A stretch of DNA of 64,000 nt, taken from Fredinandcohnia onubensis (lineage in GTDB: Bacteria > Bacillota > Bacilli > Bacillales > Bacillaceae_L). The DNA lies in the NCBI RefSeq assembly GCF_002734215.1, contig NZ_NSEB01000011.1:372001-436000 (forward strand), read 5' to 3'. The notes under the pieces were generated by a model. It made no database searches, was not told the origin of the DNA, and saw nothing but the letters and a program-made list of their open reading frames with translations. Below, in pieces: positions 49,203 through 57,616 of this stretch. How positions within the stretch are numbered: the stretch's first letter is position 1; each line of letters begins with the position of its first letter. Both the position numbers and the translations under genes were made by a program.

Positions 49203-50294
49203 TCAGCGTTGTGACATCACATTTAACATCGCAGGCTTCTTACACGTACTCTCCATCAAATAATGTCGTCCACTATCCGAGGAATCATGAAATCCATGCA
49301 TGGCTTCTAGAACGTGATATGCTAGCTCACCATTTGCACAGAAAGATTCATTATGTAGAATCGCGTTTGCCATATCAGCTACTCCAACGCCTCGGTTATT
49401 AGTAGGATTATCAAAAATAAGTGGAACCTCTACAAATTCCTTTTCATCTTTTCTTCTGATTTTGACTGGTCCACCGAATGTGTTTGGATTTGGGACCAAT
49501 AAAGTTCCCTTACTTCCATATACCTCAATCGGTGGCAAAGATGTTCCACCAAATGCATCAAAGCTTGTCGTAATCGTCGCAATTGCACCAGTAGCAAAAT
49601 CAACGGTTCCCGCAATATGAGTAGGGGTTACAACATTAATTTTTGTCCCCTTTTTCGGTTCACTTGAAATTGTTCGCTCCGGATAACTGATTCTTGTTGT
49701 ACCCGCTATCCTCTTCATTGGACCTAATAATGCCACCAACGCTGTTAAATAATAGGGTCCCATGTCAAACATCGGTCCTCCACCGTGATCATAATAAAAG
49801 GCAGGGTCTGGATGCCAATGTTCATGGCCTCGGTTGATCATAAAAGCTGATGCTCCAATCGGAACACCAATTTCACCTTTTTCAATCAGATGAATGGCAG
49901 TTTGAATACCCGCACCTAAAAAAGTATCCGGAGCACCACCAACGAGCAAATTAGAATTTCTCGCTACTTCTAAAATTTGTTTCCCTTCTTCGCGAGACAC
50001 GGTTAGCGGCTTTTCCGTATACACATGCTTGCCAGCTTCCAATGCCTGAAGACTAACTGTTGCGTGCGCACGAGGAATTGTTAAATTAACCACCAACTGA
50101 ATCTCATCGTCTGCCAATATCTCCTCAACTGAATATGCGTTAGGCACTCCAAATTTTTCGGCTTGCTGCTTCGCACGAGCTACATCTAAATCGGCACATG
50201 CTACAAGTTCAAGATGTTCATATTTTTGAAGGTTTTCCATATAGATCGAACTAATTGTTCCACAGCCAATGATGCCAAGTTTCACTTTGCTCAT
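49203..50294 (-). CDS. Gfo/Idh/MocA family dehydrogenase, third gene of the ThuA operon
   Basis: 363-residue NAD(P)-dependent oxidoreductase. The Rossmann motif is GIIGCGTISSIYMENLQKY, TEKPLTVSREEGKQ gives the conserved EKP lysine-proline motif, and GGGPMFDMGPYYLTALV carries the catalytic region. The C-terminal HVLEAMHGFHDSSDSGRHY is common in sugar dehydrogenases of Firmicutes. GGGGGAAGAAT precedes the ATG. It follows the ThuA-domain gene by 36 bp and ends the operon. Confidence 0.87.
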   Translation of the reverse strand: MSKVKLGIIGCGTISSIYMENLQKYEHLELVACADLDVARAKQQAEKFGVPNAYSVEEILADDEIQLVVNLTIPRAHATVSLQALEAGKHVYTEKPLTVSREEGKQILEVARNSNLLVGGAPDTFLGAGIQTAIHLIEKGEIGVPIGASAFMINRGHEHWHPDPAFYYDHGGGPMFDMGPYYLTALVALLGPMKRIAGTTRISYPERTISSEPKKGTKINVVTPTHIAGTVDFATGAIATITTSFDAFGGTSLPPIEVYGSKGTLLVPNPNTFGGPVKIRRKDEKEFVEVPLIFDNPTNNRGVGVADMANAILHNESFCANGELAYHVLEAMHGFHDSSDSGRHYLMESTCKKPAMLNVMSQR

Positions 50295-50330
50295 ATTCTT
50301 CCCCCTTTTTTTAAATACGTGACTTCCTTT

Positions 50331-51059
50331 TTACTGACTATCTCCCATGCCCGAATACACGCGAACATCTCCAGAACCTGCTACTCGATTAGCCTGTTGC
50401 TTTCCTTCCGCCGCCCATAAAAATCCACGACGCATAATGAGAGACACTTCCGGCATTTCAATAATATCGGCATGGTGACCTAAGGAACTATAAAAAACTC
50501 TTCCCTGTCCCCACCGTTTTGTCCATACAACGGGCATGTCGACTGCTTTATTAGTCGCATGTGGACCATCTACGACCGGGAATCTTGTTGTGGCCAACAC
50601 TTCGACAGCTGGATCGAAGTGAAGATAATATTGTTCACTCACGACTTTAAAGTCAGACAAGCCCTCAAGCAATGGACTTGAACTATGTTTGATATTCACC
50701 GTATACTCAACACCATCATTACCGGGATGGGCTACCCAATTTCCACCCGTCATAAACTGCCAATCGACATTTTTTCGAAATGAATCACACATTCCTCCAT
50801 GACAGCCAGCGATTCCAACTCCACTTGCTACAGCTTGTGAAATATTATGAACATATTTCTTCTCAATTTCCCCCATTGTCCAATGAGGAACCAGTAAGTC
50901 TAGTGATTGTAGTTTTTCAGCATCTGCATAAGAATCTAGTGAATGTGAGACCTCAACATGAAAGTTTTCTTCTTCGAGCATGTTTTTAAAAAGTTGGGCA
51001 ACCTGTTCAGGCTCATGACCATCCCAGCCACCCCAAACGATTAATGCCTTTTTTTGCAT
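50331..51059 (-). CDS. ThuA domain-containing protein (trehalose-utilisation family)
   Basis: 242-residue ThuA-like protein with a class I glutamine amidotransferase-like fold: ALIVWGGWDGHEPEQVAQLF at the start, DLLVPHWTMGEIEKKY, GIAGCHGGMCDSF (an elbow with His where amidotransferases vary) and VFYSSLGHHADI near the end. In rhizobia ThuA works with ThuB, a Gfo/Idh dehydrogenase, in the 3-keto-trehalose route. The same gene pairing is seen here. AAGGAG serves the ATG at 51059; the open frame runs seven codons further. It lies between two Gfo/Idh genes. Confidence 0.85.
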   Translation of the reverse strand: MQKKALIVWGGWDGHEPEQVAQLFKNMLEEENFHVEVSHSLDSYADAEKLQSLDLLVPHWTMGEIEKKYVHNISQAVASGVGIAGCHGGMCDSFRKNVDWQFMTGGNWVAHPGNDGVEYTVNIKHSSSPLLEGLSDFKVVSEQYYLHFDPAVEVLATTRFPVVDGPHATNKAVDMPVVWTKRWGQGRVFYSSLGHHADIIEMPEVSLIMRRGFLWAAEGKQQANRVAGSGDVRVYSGMGDSQ

Positions 51060-51076
51060 AGATGAACGCTCCTTTA

Positions 51077-52234
51077 TCATTCAGATATTGTAATCCATTG
51101 ACGTTTTTCAATCGACTGTTCCACAGCTTCTAAAACTGCTTGGCATTTCACACCATCTTCAAAGTTAGGCATAGGCTGACGATCTTCTTGAATGGCATCC
51201 ATAAATTCTACGATTTCATGAATAAATGTATGCTCATATCCAATCGTGTGCCCTGCTGGCCAGTAGCGATCAATGTAGTCATGAGTCGGCTCTGTTGCTA
51301 AGACACGACGGAATCCTTGTGCGTCCTCTCTGTCATCCGTAAAATAAACCTGAAGCTCATTCAATCTTTCAAAATCGAAAATGACGCTCCCTTTACTACC
51401 GTTAATTTCGAACGAATTTGTACTCCGATGCCCCGTTGCAAAACGAGTTGCCTCAAAGCTACCTAATGCACCATTCGCAAATCGTGCCATAAATAATGTA
51501 GCATCGTCTACTGTTACTGGCCCCTTTTCACCTTGATTACTCCCTGTTGCCGATAGCCCTGTCATGTCTGTTGGCAGCGGTCTTTCTTTAATAAATGTCT
51601 CACTCATTCCAATAACCTCAGTGATATCACCGATTAAGTAATGGGCCAAATCAATGAGATGAGCACCTAAGTCCCCATGTGAACCAGAACCAGCAATCTC
51701 TTTTTGAAGTCTCCATGCAAGTGGGAAATCCGGATCCACCAACCAATCTTGAAGAAACCAAGCACGGAAATGATAGATATCCCCCAATGCTCCTTCGTCA
51801 ATCAGCTTCTTCGCAAGTCTAACAGCCGGAGTAAAACGGTAGTTAAAGCCAATCATATGCTTCACACCCGCTTCTTTTACCGCCTCCAACATTTCCTTAG
51901 AATCCTGCAGTGTAAGCGTTAACGGCTTTTCGCAAAAAACATGTTTCCCCGCTTTGGCAGCCGCAATCGCAATCTCTTTATGTACATCACTTGGTGCATT
52001 AATATCAATCAAATCAATGTCATCACGTTCAACAAGCGCGCGCCAATCATTCGTAAACTCTTCCCAACCAAACTGTGTCGCTGCCTCAGCAACTGCTTCT
52101 TGATTTCTGCCACATATCACTTTCATTTCAGGACGAAGCCGTTCTGGAAAGAATAGTGGCAAATCACGATAAGCATGTGAATGTGCTTTTCCCATAAACT
52201 TGTAACCAATCATACCGATATTTACTTGATTCAT
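51077..52234 (-). CDS. Gfo/Idh/MocA family dehydrogenase, first gene of the ThuA operon (ThuB-like)
   Basis: 385-residue NAD(P)-dependent oxidoreductase. Visible: GMIGYKFMGKAHSHAYRDLPLFFP near the N-terminus, CEKPLTLTLQDSKEML near residue 95, and AGSGSHGDLGAHLIDLAHYLIGD with the catalytic Asp/His. The length (~385) and the AHSHAYRDLP signature are typical of ThuB-like sugar dehydrogenases. GGGAGGATACT precedes the ATG at 52234, whereas the open frame runs 25 codons further without support. The ThuA gene begins 17 bp downstream of its stop. Confidence 0.85.
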   Translation of the reverse strand: MNQVNIGMIGYKFMGKAHSHAYRDLPLFFPERLRPEMKVICGRNQEAVAEAATQFGWEEFTNDWRALVERDDIDLIDINAPSDVHKEIAIAAAKAGKHVFCEKPLTLTLQDSKEMLEAVKEAGVKHMIGFNYRFTPAVRLAKKLIDEGALGDIYHFRAWFLQDWLVDPDFPLAWRLQKEIAGSGSHGDLGAHLIDLAHYLIGDITEVIGMSETFIKERPLPTDMTGLSATGSNQGEKGPVTVDDATLFMARFANGALGSFEATRFATGHRSTNSFEINGSKGSVIFDFERLNELQVYFTDDREDAQGFRRVLATEPTHDYIDRYWPAGHTIGYEHTFIHEIVEFMDAIQEDRQPMPNFEDGVKCQAVLEAVEQSIEKRQWITISE

Positions 52235-52345
52235 AGTATCCTCCCTTTTCAGATTTGTAGTGGTTCTTCCTCCATTTAAACACATCGTCACCATTACAAA
52301 TACAATCATTTGCTAAGGAATTGGCTATTTTTTAAGCGAAAAATG

Positions 52346-52372
52346 AAAAAAGCTACTCGGATTGAGTAGCTT
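52346..52372 (-). terminator. Terminator downstream of nhaC and its 20-bp repeat array
   Basis: AAGCTACTC/GAGTAGCTT around a 5-nt loop, followed by six Ts on the minus strand. It is 127 bp past the nhaC stop, so the repeat array at 52410 would be in the nhaC 3' untranslated region. Confidence 0.8.
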
Positions 52373-52409
52373 GGTAATGAACATGGAAAAGGCTTTACCG
52401 CTATTTATG

Positions 52410-52491
52410 CGCAATTATTCTGGATATAACGCAATTCTGCTAATTAGGACGCAATTCACCTTGGATATAACGCAATCCCGTGCAACAATTG
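52410..52491. repeat. Four-unit array with a 20-21-bp period
   Basis: CGCAAT begins at 52410, 52430, 52450 and 52471. Units read CGCAATT, a variable part, then TGGATATAA or TTAGGA. The shared ATAAC(G/A)CAA core and period relate it to the array at 5473-5592. Confidence 0.8.
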
Positions 52492-52498
52492 GATGCAT

Positions 52499-53923
52499 TT
52501 AAGCTTCGGCTGTTTTTTTATAATCGTTTACGACTTGTAATTTCTCTTTTTCTGTATATGTGAAGCCTGTTATACCATAAATCAACGTGAACAGCGGCGT
52601 GATCATTGCCATGAAACAGAATGGGATATAGACTAATGGCGAAACTCCTAAAGCTGCCGCGGTGAATAGACCACTTGCCGTCCAAGGTGGAAGTGAACAA
52701 CTTTGTGTTGAACAATCTTCAATGATTCTTGACAAATTTTCTGGACGCAAATTAAATTTATCGTATAACGGTTTCATTAATGTACCGGTCATCACAGCGG
52801 AAAAAGAAAATGACCCACCAATACCTAATGTAAAATAGGCCGTAATAATGGTTGCGAAAACTAACATACCCCTACTTTTTATTCGGCTTGTAAGAGATAC
52901 AACAATCGTTTCAAGCACCCCAGATTTTTGTAACAATCCACCAATTCCGAGTGCGAATAAGAAGAGAGCAACTAATGGAAGCATACTTGTCAGTCCTCCA
53001 CGTTGTAGGAGGGTATTAATAGTCTCTATCCCTGACTCCACATGATAGCCATTATAAAACACATTTACGATTTCACTAATCGTTGACCCTTGATAGATAA
53101 TAGCAACAACTGCACCTGAAAGGGCACCTATGAAAATCGATGTGATCGCCGGTTGTTTTGCAATGAGGAGGACAAAAAGGATAACCACCGGTATGAACGG
53201 AATGATTCCCAAATTGAAATGCTCAGCTAAATAGCCTGTAAGAGTATTGACATCTGTTGAGCTAACAGACTCTGTTCCATATCTCATACCCAAGATTGTA
53301 AAAATGATTGCTGTAACAAGATAAGCAGGAACTGTCGTCCATAACATATGTTTAATATGAGTCATTAAATCCGCACCAACAACAGCTGGTGATAAATTGG
53401 TGCTATCCGATAATGGCGACATTTTATCTCCAAAATAAGCACCACTTATAATCGCACCTGCTGTTACTCCTGCAGGTATCCCTAGACTTTGACTCACACC
53501 CATCATGGCGATTCCAGCTGTCCCAAGAGTAGCCCAAGATGACCCAGTCGCTAAAGAAACGATGGAACAGAAGATAAGAGTTGATACGAGGAAGAACTGT
53601 GGAGAAATTGCTTGAATCCCATAATAAATTAACGCGGGAACAGTTCCAGATGCAATCCACGAACCAATTAATATTCCAACAGTTAATAGAATCATGGATG
53701 GCTGCAAGGCCTTAAGCATCGATGAAAAGATACTTTCTTCTACATTTTTATAGGAATACCCTAACCTCGTGACAAAAGGAATAATCGTTAACAAAGTGAT
53801 GAACATCATTATCTGAATAGAAGCACCAAAAACAAGCATCCCTGTTGCGATAATTACAATGATCAACGATAAAATAAGTAAAGAATAGGCTAATGATGGT
53901 TTTCTTACAATTTTTTTATCCAT
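52499..53923 (-). CDS. nhaC: Na+/H+ antiporter, NhaC family
   Basis: 474-residue membrane protein with about 12 hydrophobic helices. Typical NhaC stretches are LKALQPSMILLTVGILIGSWIASGTVPALIYYG, CSIVSLATGSSWATLGTAGIAMMGV, GAYFGDKMSPLSDSTNLSPAVVGADL (ion-site region) and the C-terminal EDCSTQSCSLPPWTASGLF. It exchanges sodium (sometimes malate/lactate in relatives such as MleN) for protons. AGGAGTGTTTGG precedes the ATG. It is monocistronic with a long 3' region. Confidence 0.9.
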   Translation of the reverse strand: MDKKIVRKPSLAYSLLILSLIIVIIATGMLVFGASIQIMMFITLLTIIPFVTRLGYSYKNVEESIFSSMLKALQPSMILLTVGILIGSWIASGTVPALIYYGIQAISPQFFLVSTLIFCSIVSLATGSSWATLGTAGIAMMGVSQSLGIPAGVTAGAIISGAYFGDKMSPLSDSTNLSPAVVGADLMTHIKHMLWTTVPAYLVTAIIFTILGMRYGTESVSSTDVNTLTGYLAEHFNLGIIPFIPVVILFVLLIAKQPAITSIFIGALSGAVVAIIYQGSTISEIVNVFYNGYHVESGIETINTLLQRGGLTSMLPLVALFLFALGIGGLLQKSGVLETIVVSLTSRIKSRGMLVFATIITAYFTLGIGGSFSFSAVMTGTLMKPLYDKFNLRPENLSRIIEDCSTQSCSLPPWTASGLFTAAALGVSPLVYIPFCFMAMITPLFTLIYGITGFTYTEKEKLQVVNDYKKTAEA

Positions 53924-54193
53924 CCAAACACTCCTAAATTAGTATTAGTTGTTTAATAAAGGAGTACTCCATTTGAGTTTATGAAACTAACAATATATGT
54001 TGGGGGTCGACCCTTACGTTTCATTATGCATATGTAAAGTATAGCAGTTTTTCATTTTGTTATAAAATTCTGTAAATTAAAGTATAGAAACACCTCCATG
54101 GATATAAAGTTGTTTTATAAAGGATAGCTCATGCATACTTACATTTCGACTGAAAATGCTCCATATAACTCCCAAATACTAAAGATATCATGC

Positions 54194-54227
54194 AGGTGGG
54201 TCGCGGGAAAGGTTCCTTGTCCCACCT
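54194..54227 (+). repeat. REP-like palindrome, copy 4
   Basis: AGGTGGGTCGCGGGAAAGG followed by TTCCTTGTCCCACCT. The inner bases differ from copy 1 by paired changes (GACAGGTCCC to GAAAGGTTCC), with the outer GGTGGG/CCCACC stem intact. The rest of the ~450-bp gap between nhaC and the Lrp gene holds no other recognised feature. Confidence 0.8.
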
Positions 54228-54328
54228 CACTTTGTCTATCCCCCAGTCGATCTGGGAGCTACAACTCTCTGGTCTATTATCCAAGAAATGTACCAATGGG
54301 AGAACATAACGAGAAAATTAAAGGTGCA

Positions 54329-54373
54329 AAAAGGATATAACCCCTCAGTATTTGAGGAATTATACCCTTTTTT
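54329..54373. terminator. Terminator of the Lrp-type regulator gene
   Basis: Nested stems CCTCA/TGAGG and TATAA/TTATA with Ts on both strands, directly after the stop codon at 54373. Confidence 0.75.
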
Positions 54374-54816
54374 TATCTTGTCGCTATTAACGGATTCTGT
54401 TGTTTAATCTCTTTTATGGATAAATGTATACTATAATTCCCATATTCGAGTAGTTCATTAAGAAGAAGATTTAACTGATCTTGGGATTTAACTTTTATTT
54501 TTAAATGGTAACAACCTTCTCCTGATACCCGGTGAGCTTCAACTACCTCATTTCGATCATGAACAAAATGTATAAACGAATCATGATTTGCTGTTTTCAT
54601 ATAAATAATAACAAACGCTGTATAAGTAAGGCCTAATTTCATTTCATCTATTATTAGAGAAAAGGCTTTAATTACACCACTATCCTCTAGTTTTTTAATA
54701 CGATTGCCTACTGCCTGCCCTGTCATATGGATTTGTTCACCGAGGTCTTTCCATTGAATACGCGAATTTTCGGATAGTAACCGAATGATCTGAAAATCAA
54801 TGTTATCAAGTTCCAT
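54373..54816 (-). CDS. Lrp/AsnC family transcriptional regulator
   Basis: 147-residue regulator. The N-terminal winged helix-turn-helix reads DFQIIRLLSENSRIQWKDLGEQIHMTGQAVGNRIKKLEDSGVIKAF, followed by the AsnC ligand-binding RAM domain (VVEAHRVSGEGCYHLKIKVKSQDQLNLLLNELLEYGNYSI). Two ATGs lie together; AAAGGA is better placed for the second (54816). It is transcribed divergently from the isochorismatase-like gene ~120 bp away and may regulate it, as Lrp genes often control a divergent neighbour. The effector is presumably an amino acid. Confidence 0.9.
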   Translation of the reverse strand: MELDNIDFQIIRLLSENSRIQWKDLGEQIHMTGQAVGNRIKKLEDSGVIKAFSLIIDEMKLGLTYTAFVIIYMKTANHDSFIHFVHDRNEVVEAHRVSGEGCYHLKIKVKSQDQLNLLLNELLEYGNYSIHLSIKEIKQQNPLIATR

Positions 54817-54935
54817 CATAAATTCCTTTCACCATGAAATGATTTAATACAAAAGTGTTTCATCAAAGTATCGATAGGAATCACAAAATTATTTATGATT
54901 ATATTGTAACAAATATTATGAATGAGGTGGATAAA

Positions 54936-55487
54936 ATGAGCACAGCTTTAATCATTGTTGATATCCAGAACGACTATTTTCCAAATGGAAAGATGGAGTT
55001 AAGCAATCCTGATATAGCATCCGCTAATGCTGCTAAAATTCTTGATTGGTTTAGACATAATAACAAAGATAATATTTTTCATGTCCAGCATGTCGCAAGT
55101 GATCCAGCAATAGGCTTCTTTCTCCCTGACACGGAGGGTGTTAAAATACACGAAACTGTTCAACCATTAGAACATGAAGATATTATTGTGAAGAATTTCC
55201 CTAACAGCTTTTTAAAAACGGATTTAGAAAGCAAGTTAAGAGAAAAGGCTGTAAACAAGGTAGTGGTTGTAGGTATGATGACACATATGTGTATTGATGC
55301 AACAGTTCGTGCGGCAGTTGATTTAGGTTTTGAAACTACACTAATAGAAGATGCATGTGCAACATTAGACTTAGCTTACCAAGGTAAGGTCGTACCAGCT
55401 GAACAGGTGCATACTGCGTTTATCAGCGCAATTAACGGTATGTATGCCAATGTAATTTCGACCAAGGATTTCTTACAACAAAACTAA
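54936..55487 (+). CDS. Isochorismatase-family cysteine hydrolase
   Basis: 183-residue alpha/beta hydrolase of the nicotinamidase/isochorismatase superfamily. The catalytic triad is visible: Asp in LIIVDIQNDYF, Lys in IIVKNFPNSFLKTDL, and Cys in VVGMMTHMCIDATVRAAVDLGF. The length and THMCIDATVR motif suggest amidase-type activity on a small amide, not isochorismate. GAGGTGGATAAA precedes the ATG at 54936; the frame extends 27 codons upstream over the promoter region. Monocistronic. Confidence 0.87.
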   Translation: MSTALIIVDIQNDYFPNGKMELSNPDIASANAAKILDWFRHNNKDNIFHVQHVASDPAIGFFLPDTEGVKIHETVQPLEHEDIIVKNFPNSFLKTDLESKLREKAVNKVVVVGMMTHMCIDATVRAAVDLGFETTLIEDACATLDLAYQGKVVPAEQVHTAFISAINGMYANVISTKDFLQQN

Positions 55488-55522
55488 CATAATCTTGAAG
55501 GACATATCAAAACTAGTTAAAT

Positions 55523-55552
55523 GGGAGTTTGTTTAAAACAAGCTCCCTTCTT
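55523..55552 (+). terminator. Rho-independent terminator of the cysteine hydrolase gene
   Basis: GGGAGTTTGTTT/AAACAAGCTCCC, one G-U pair, followed by TTCTTTG. Confidence 0.75.
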
Positions 55553-55633
55553 TGTATGTAAGACTTTTATCTTGAAGATTTCAGCAAACTTCCATCTCAT
55601 AATATCAAACTAGTAACAAAAATGATATGAGTA

Positions 55634-56326
55634 TCATTTGTTTTTATGTGAAGCAATAAACTCACACCCCTTTTCACAAAGTGCTGCATCCACCCACGTT
55701 CTGTCCCAGGTACCATTTTTGATGGCCACCATTATTTCTGCTTCTTTTGCTACAGTTTTACGTGCTTTCTCCAGGATTTCTGATGCATCTTTAGGATTGA
55801 TGACCACAACACCATCGTCGTCCCCTACCAAAATATCACCTGGATTAATCGTTACACCATCACAAGAAATCGGAATGTTGATTTCACCGGGTCCGTCCTT
55901 ATATGGACCAGCCGGCGTTACACCCGCTGCATACACTGGAATTGACATTTGTTTGATAACCCCCGCATCGCGAATCGCTCCGTCGATAACAAATCCGGCA
56001 ATTCCTCGTTTTTGAGCCCAGGTAATCATTAATTCCCCAATCAGGGCATTAGTGATATCGCCCTGTCCATCAACCACAATGACATCGCCGGGAGAAGCCA
56101 GATCAATCGCTTTATGTAGCAGCAAATTATCACCTGGTCGTGTTTTTACCGTAAAAGCACTCCCAATGAGTGGTGTGGTATTGTATGGTCTAATTTTTCT
56201 ACCAATGCAGGATGTCCGGTTCATGTTATCTGCAATATTCGCAACGGGAATCCCTTTAAAAGCATCAACCAAATTACGAGGTGGTCGTTCAAACTCACTA
56301 TGTATTCGAAAGCCTACATTACCCAT
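55634..56326 (-). CDS. RraA-family protein (HMG/CHA aldolase-like)
   Basis: 230-residue member of the RraA/MenG-like family. The sequence shows DVIVVDGQGDITNALIGELM, GIAGFVIDGAIRDAG (the Arg-Asp pair used for pyruvate and metal binding in class II 4-hydroxy-4-methyl-2-oxoglutarate aldolases) and LVGDDDGVVVINP. Members include RNase E inhibitors in E. coli and divalent-metal oxaloacetate decarboxylase/aldolases elsewhere; in a Bacillus an aldolase role is more likely. Ribosome binding sites GGGAG and AAAGG both precede the ATG. Monocistronic. Confidence 0.82.
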   Translation of the reverse strand: MGNVGFRIHSEFERPPRNLVDAFKGIPVANIADNMNRTSCIGRKIRPYNTTPLIGSAFTVKTRPGDNLLLHKAIDLASPGDVIVVDGQGDITNALIGELMITWAQKRGIAGFVIDGAIRDAGVIKQMSIPVYAAGVTPAGPYKDGPGEINIPISCDGVTINPGDILVGDDDGVVVINPKDASEILEKARKTVAKEAEIMVAIKNGTWDRTWVDAALCEKGCEFIASHKNK

Positions 56327-56530
56327 ACACCTTTCATTCTCCCTTCATCTACACGCCGCATTTCACGACACTTAATAGATCATATTTAGGACTTGTACAA
56401 TTTATACGGAAAAGGCGATAAATCCCATGTTGGATAATGTTCTTCACTCGTTTGATTCTTCACGTTATGCATAATTTGGTAACACAAACAAATCCTAACA
56501 GCATCGGGAATTAATTTGGTGGTGTTGGGA

Positions 56531-57616
56531 ATGACTTTCTCTCGTACTCAGTTATTATTTGTACTTATTCTTTTTATTGGTATTTCGAATCATGTGCTCA
56601 TCATGCCTCATTTGCTAACAACAGGAAAACGCGATGCATGGATTTGTGTATTTTTTGCTTATGTCATCCTGCTATTTTGGGGATATATTCTTTATTTGAT
56701 TATGAAAAAGAATGAACAACGACTATGTCTTTCTGACTGGATCACATCACGTGCAGGGGGAAGGATATCACATGTTTTCATTGCTATCCTTTGGGTTTAT
56801 GTATTCTCGATCAGTGCCATTTCTTTTTATGATTTGATTCAATCCATTAATATTTATTTTCTGCCGAGAACGCCATCATTTGTTGTGATGCTCCCTTTCC
56901 TTCTGATTTGTATCTGGTCCGCCTACACTGGCTTAAAATCCATTGTCTATGTATCTGCGGTTTTATTGCCGATTGTGTGGATGCTTGGAATTTTTGTAGC
57001 CACTTTTACGCTTCAAGAGAAAGATTATTCGTATCTATTCCCTGTTCTTGTTGATGGATACCAACCTGTTGTAAAAGGGACCACTATTATTCTTGGAGGG
57101 AGTGCAGATTTCCTTGTATTGTTGCTTCTTCAGCATCACTTAAAAAAATCTTTTACAAAGCTTAACCTTTTCTTATTGATTACAATTTTAGCTATTCTGA
57201 TCCTTGGACCTACCATGGGCTCCCTTTCTTCATTTGGCCCGGCCGTTGCTTCTGATATGCGATTCCCGGCTTTTGAACAATGGAGACTCATTACGTTGGG
57301 GAATTATATTTCCCATGTCGACTTTTTAGCAGTGTTTCAATTATTAAGTGGTGAACTCATCCGAGTTTCATTAGGCTTATACCTCCTTTCAGATATGCTG
57401 AAAGGTCATATGCTACCAGCGAAAAAAAAGCATATATTTGCCGTTGCTTCGATTCTATTAGGATTACTGACATTAATTCCGTTAAGTGACATCTGGGTAC
57501 AAACATTAGTCGGAAAGTACTTCTATCCTGCTGCTTTTATTAGTGCGATGTTCATTTCATTGGCTTTATTCATTATTAGTTACTTGCCGAGGAAGAAAGG
57601 AACCCAACAGATATGA
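56531..57616 (+). CDS. Spore germination receptor B subunit (GerAB/YndE-type permease)
   Basis: 361-residue endospore germination permease with ten hydrophobic helices, of the amino acid-polyamine-organocation superfamily. Typical segments: LFIGISNHVLIMPHLLTTGKRDAWICV, VVMLPFLLICIWSAYTGLKSIVYVSAV and FPAFEQWRLITLGNYISHVDFLAVFQLLSGELIRVSLGLYL. In GerA receptors this subunit binds the germinant. GGTGGTG lies 6 nt before the ATG at 56531; a TTG at 56516 is the longer alternative. Its stop overlaps the next gene by 4 nt. Confidence 0.88.
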   Translation: MTFSRTQLLFVLILFIGISNHVLIMPHLLTTGKRDAWICVFFAYVILLFWGYILYLIMKKNEQRLCLSDWITSRAGGRISHVFIAILWVYVFSISAISFYDLIQSINIYFLPRTPSFVVMLPFLLICIWSAYTGLKSIVYVSAVLLPIVWMLGIFVATFTLQEKDYSYLFPVLVDGYQPVVKGTTIILGGSADFLVLLLLQHHLKKSFTKLNLFLLITILAILILGPTMGSLSSFGPAVASDMRFPAFEQWRLITLGNYISHVDFLAVFQLLSGELIRVSLGLYLLSDMLKGHMLPAKKKHIFAVASILLGLLTLIPLSDIWVQTLVGKYFYPAAFISAMFISLALFIISYLPRKKGTQQI

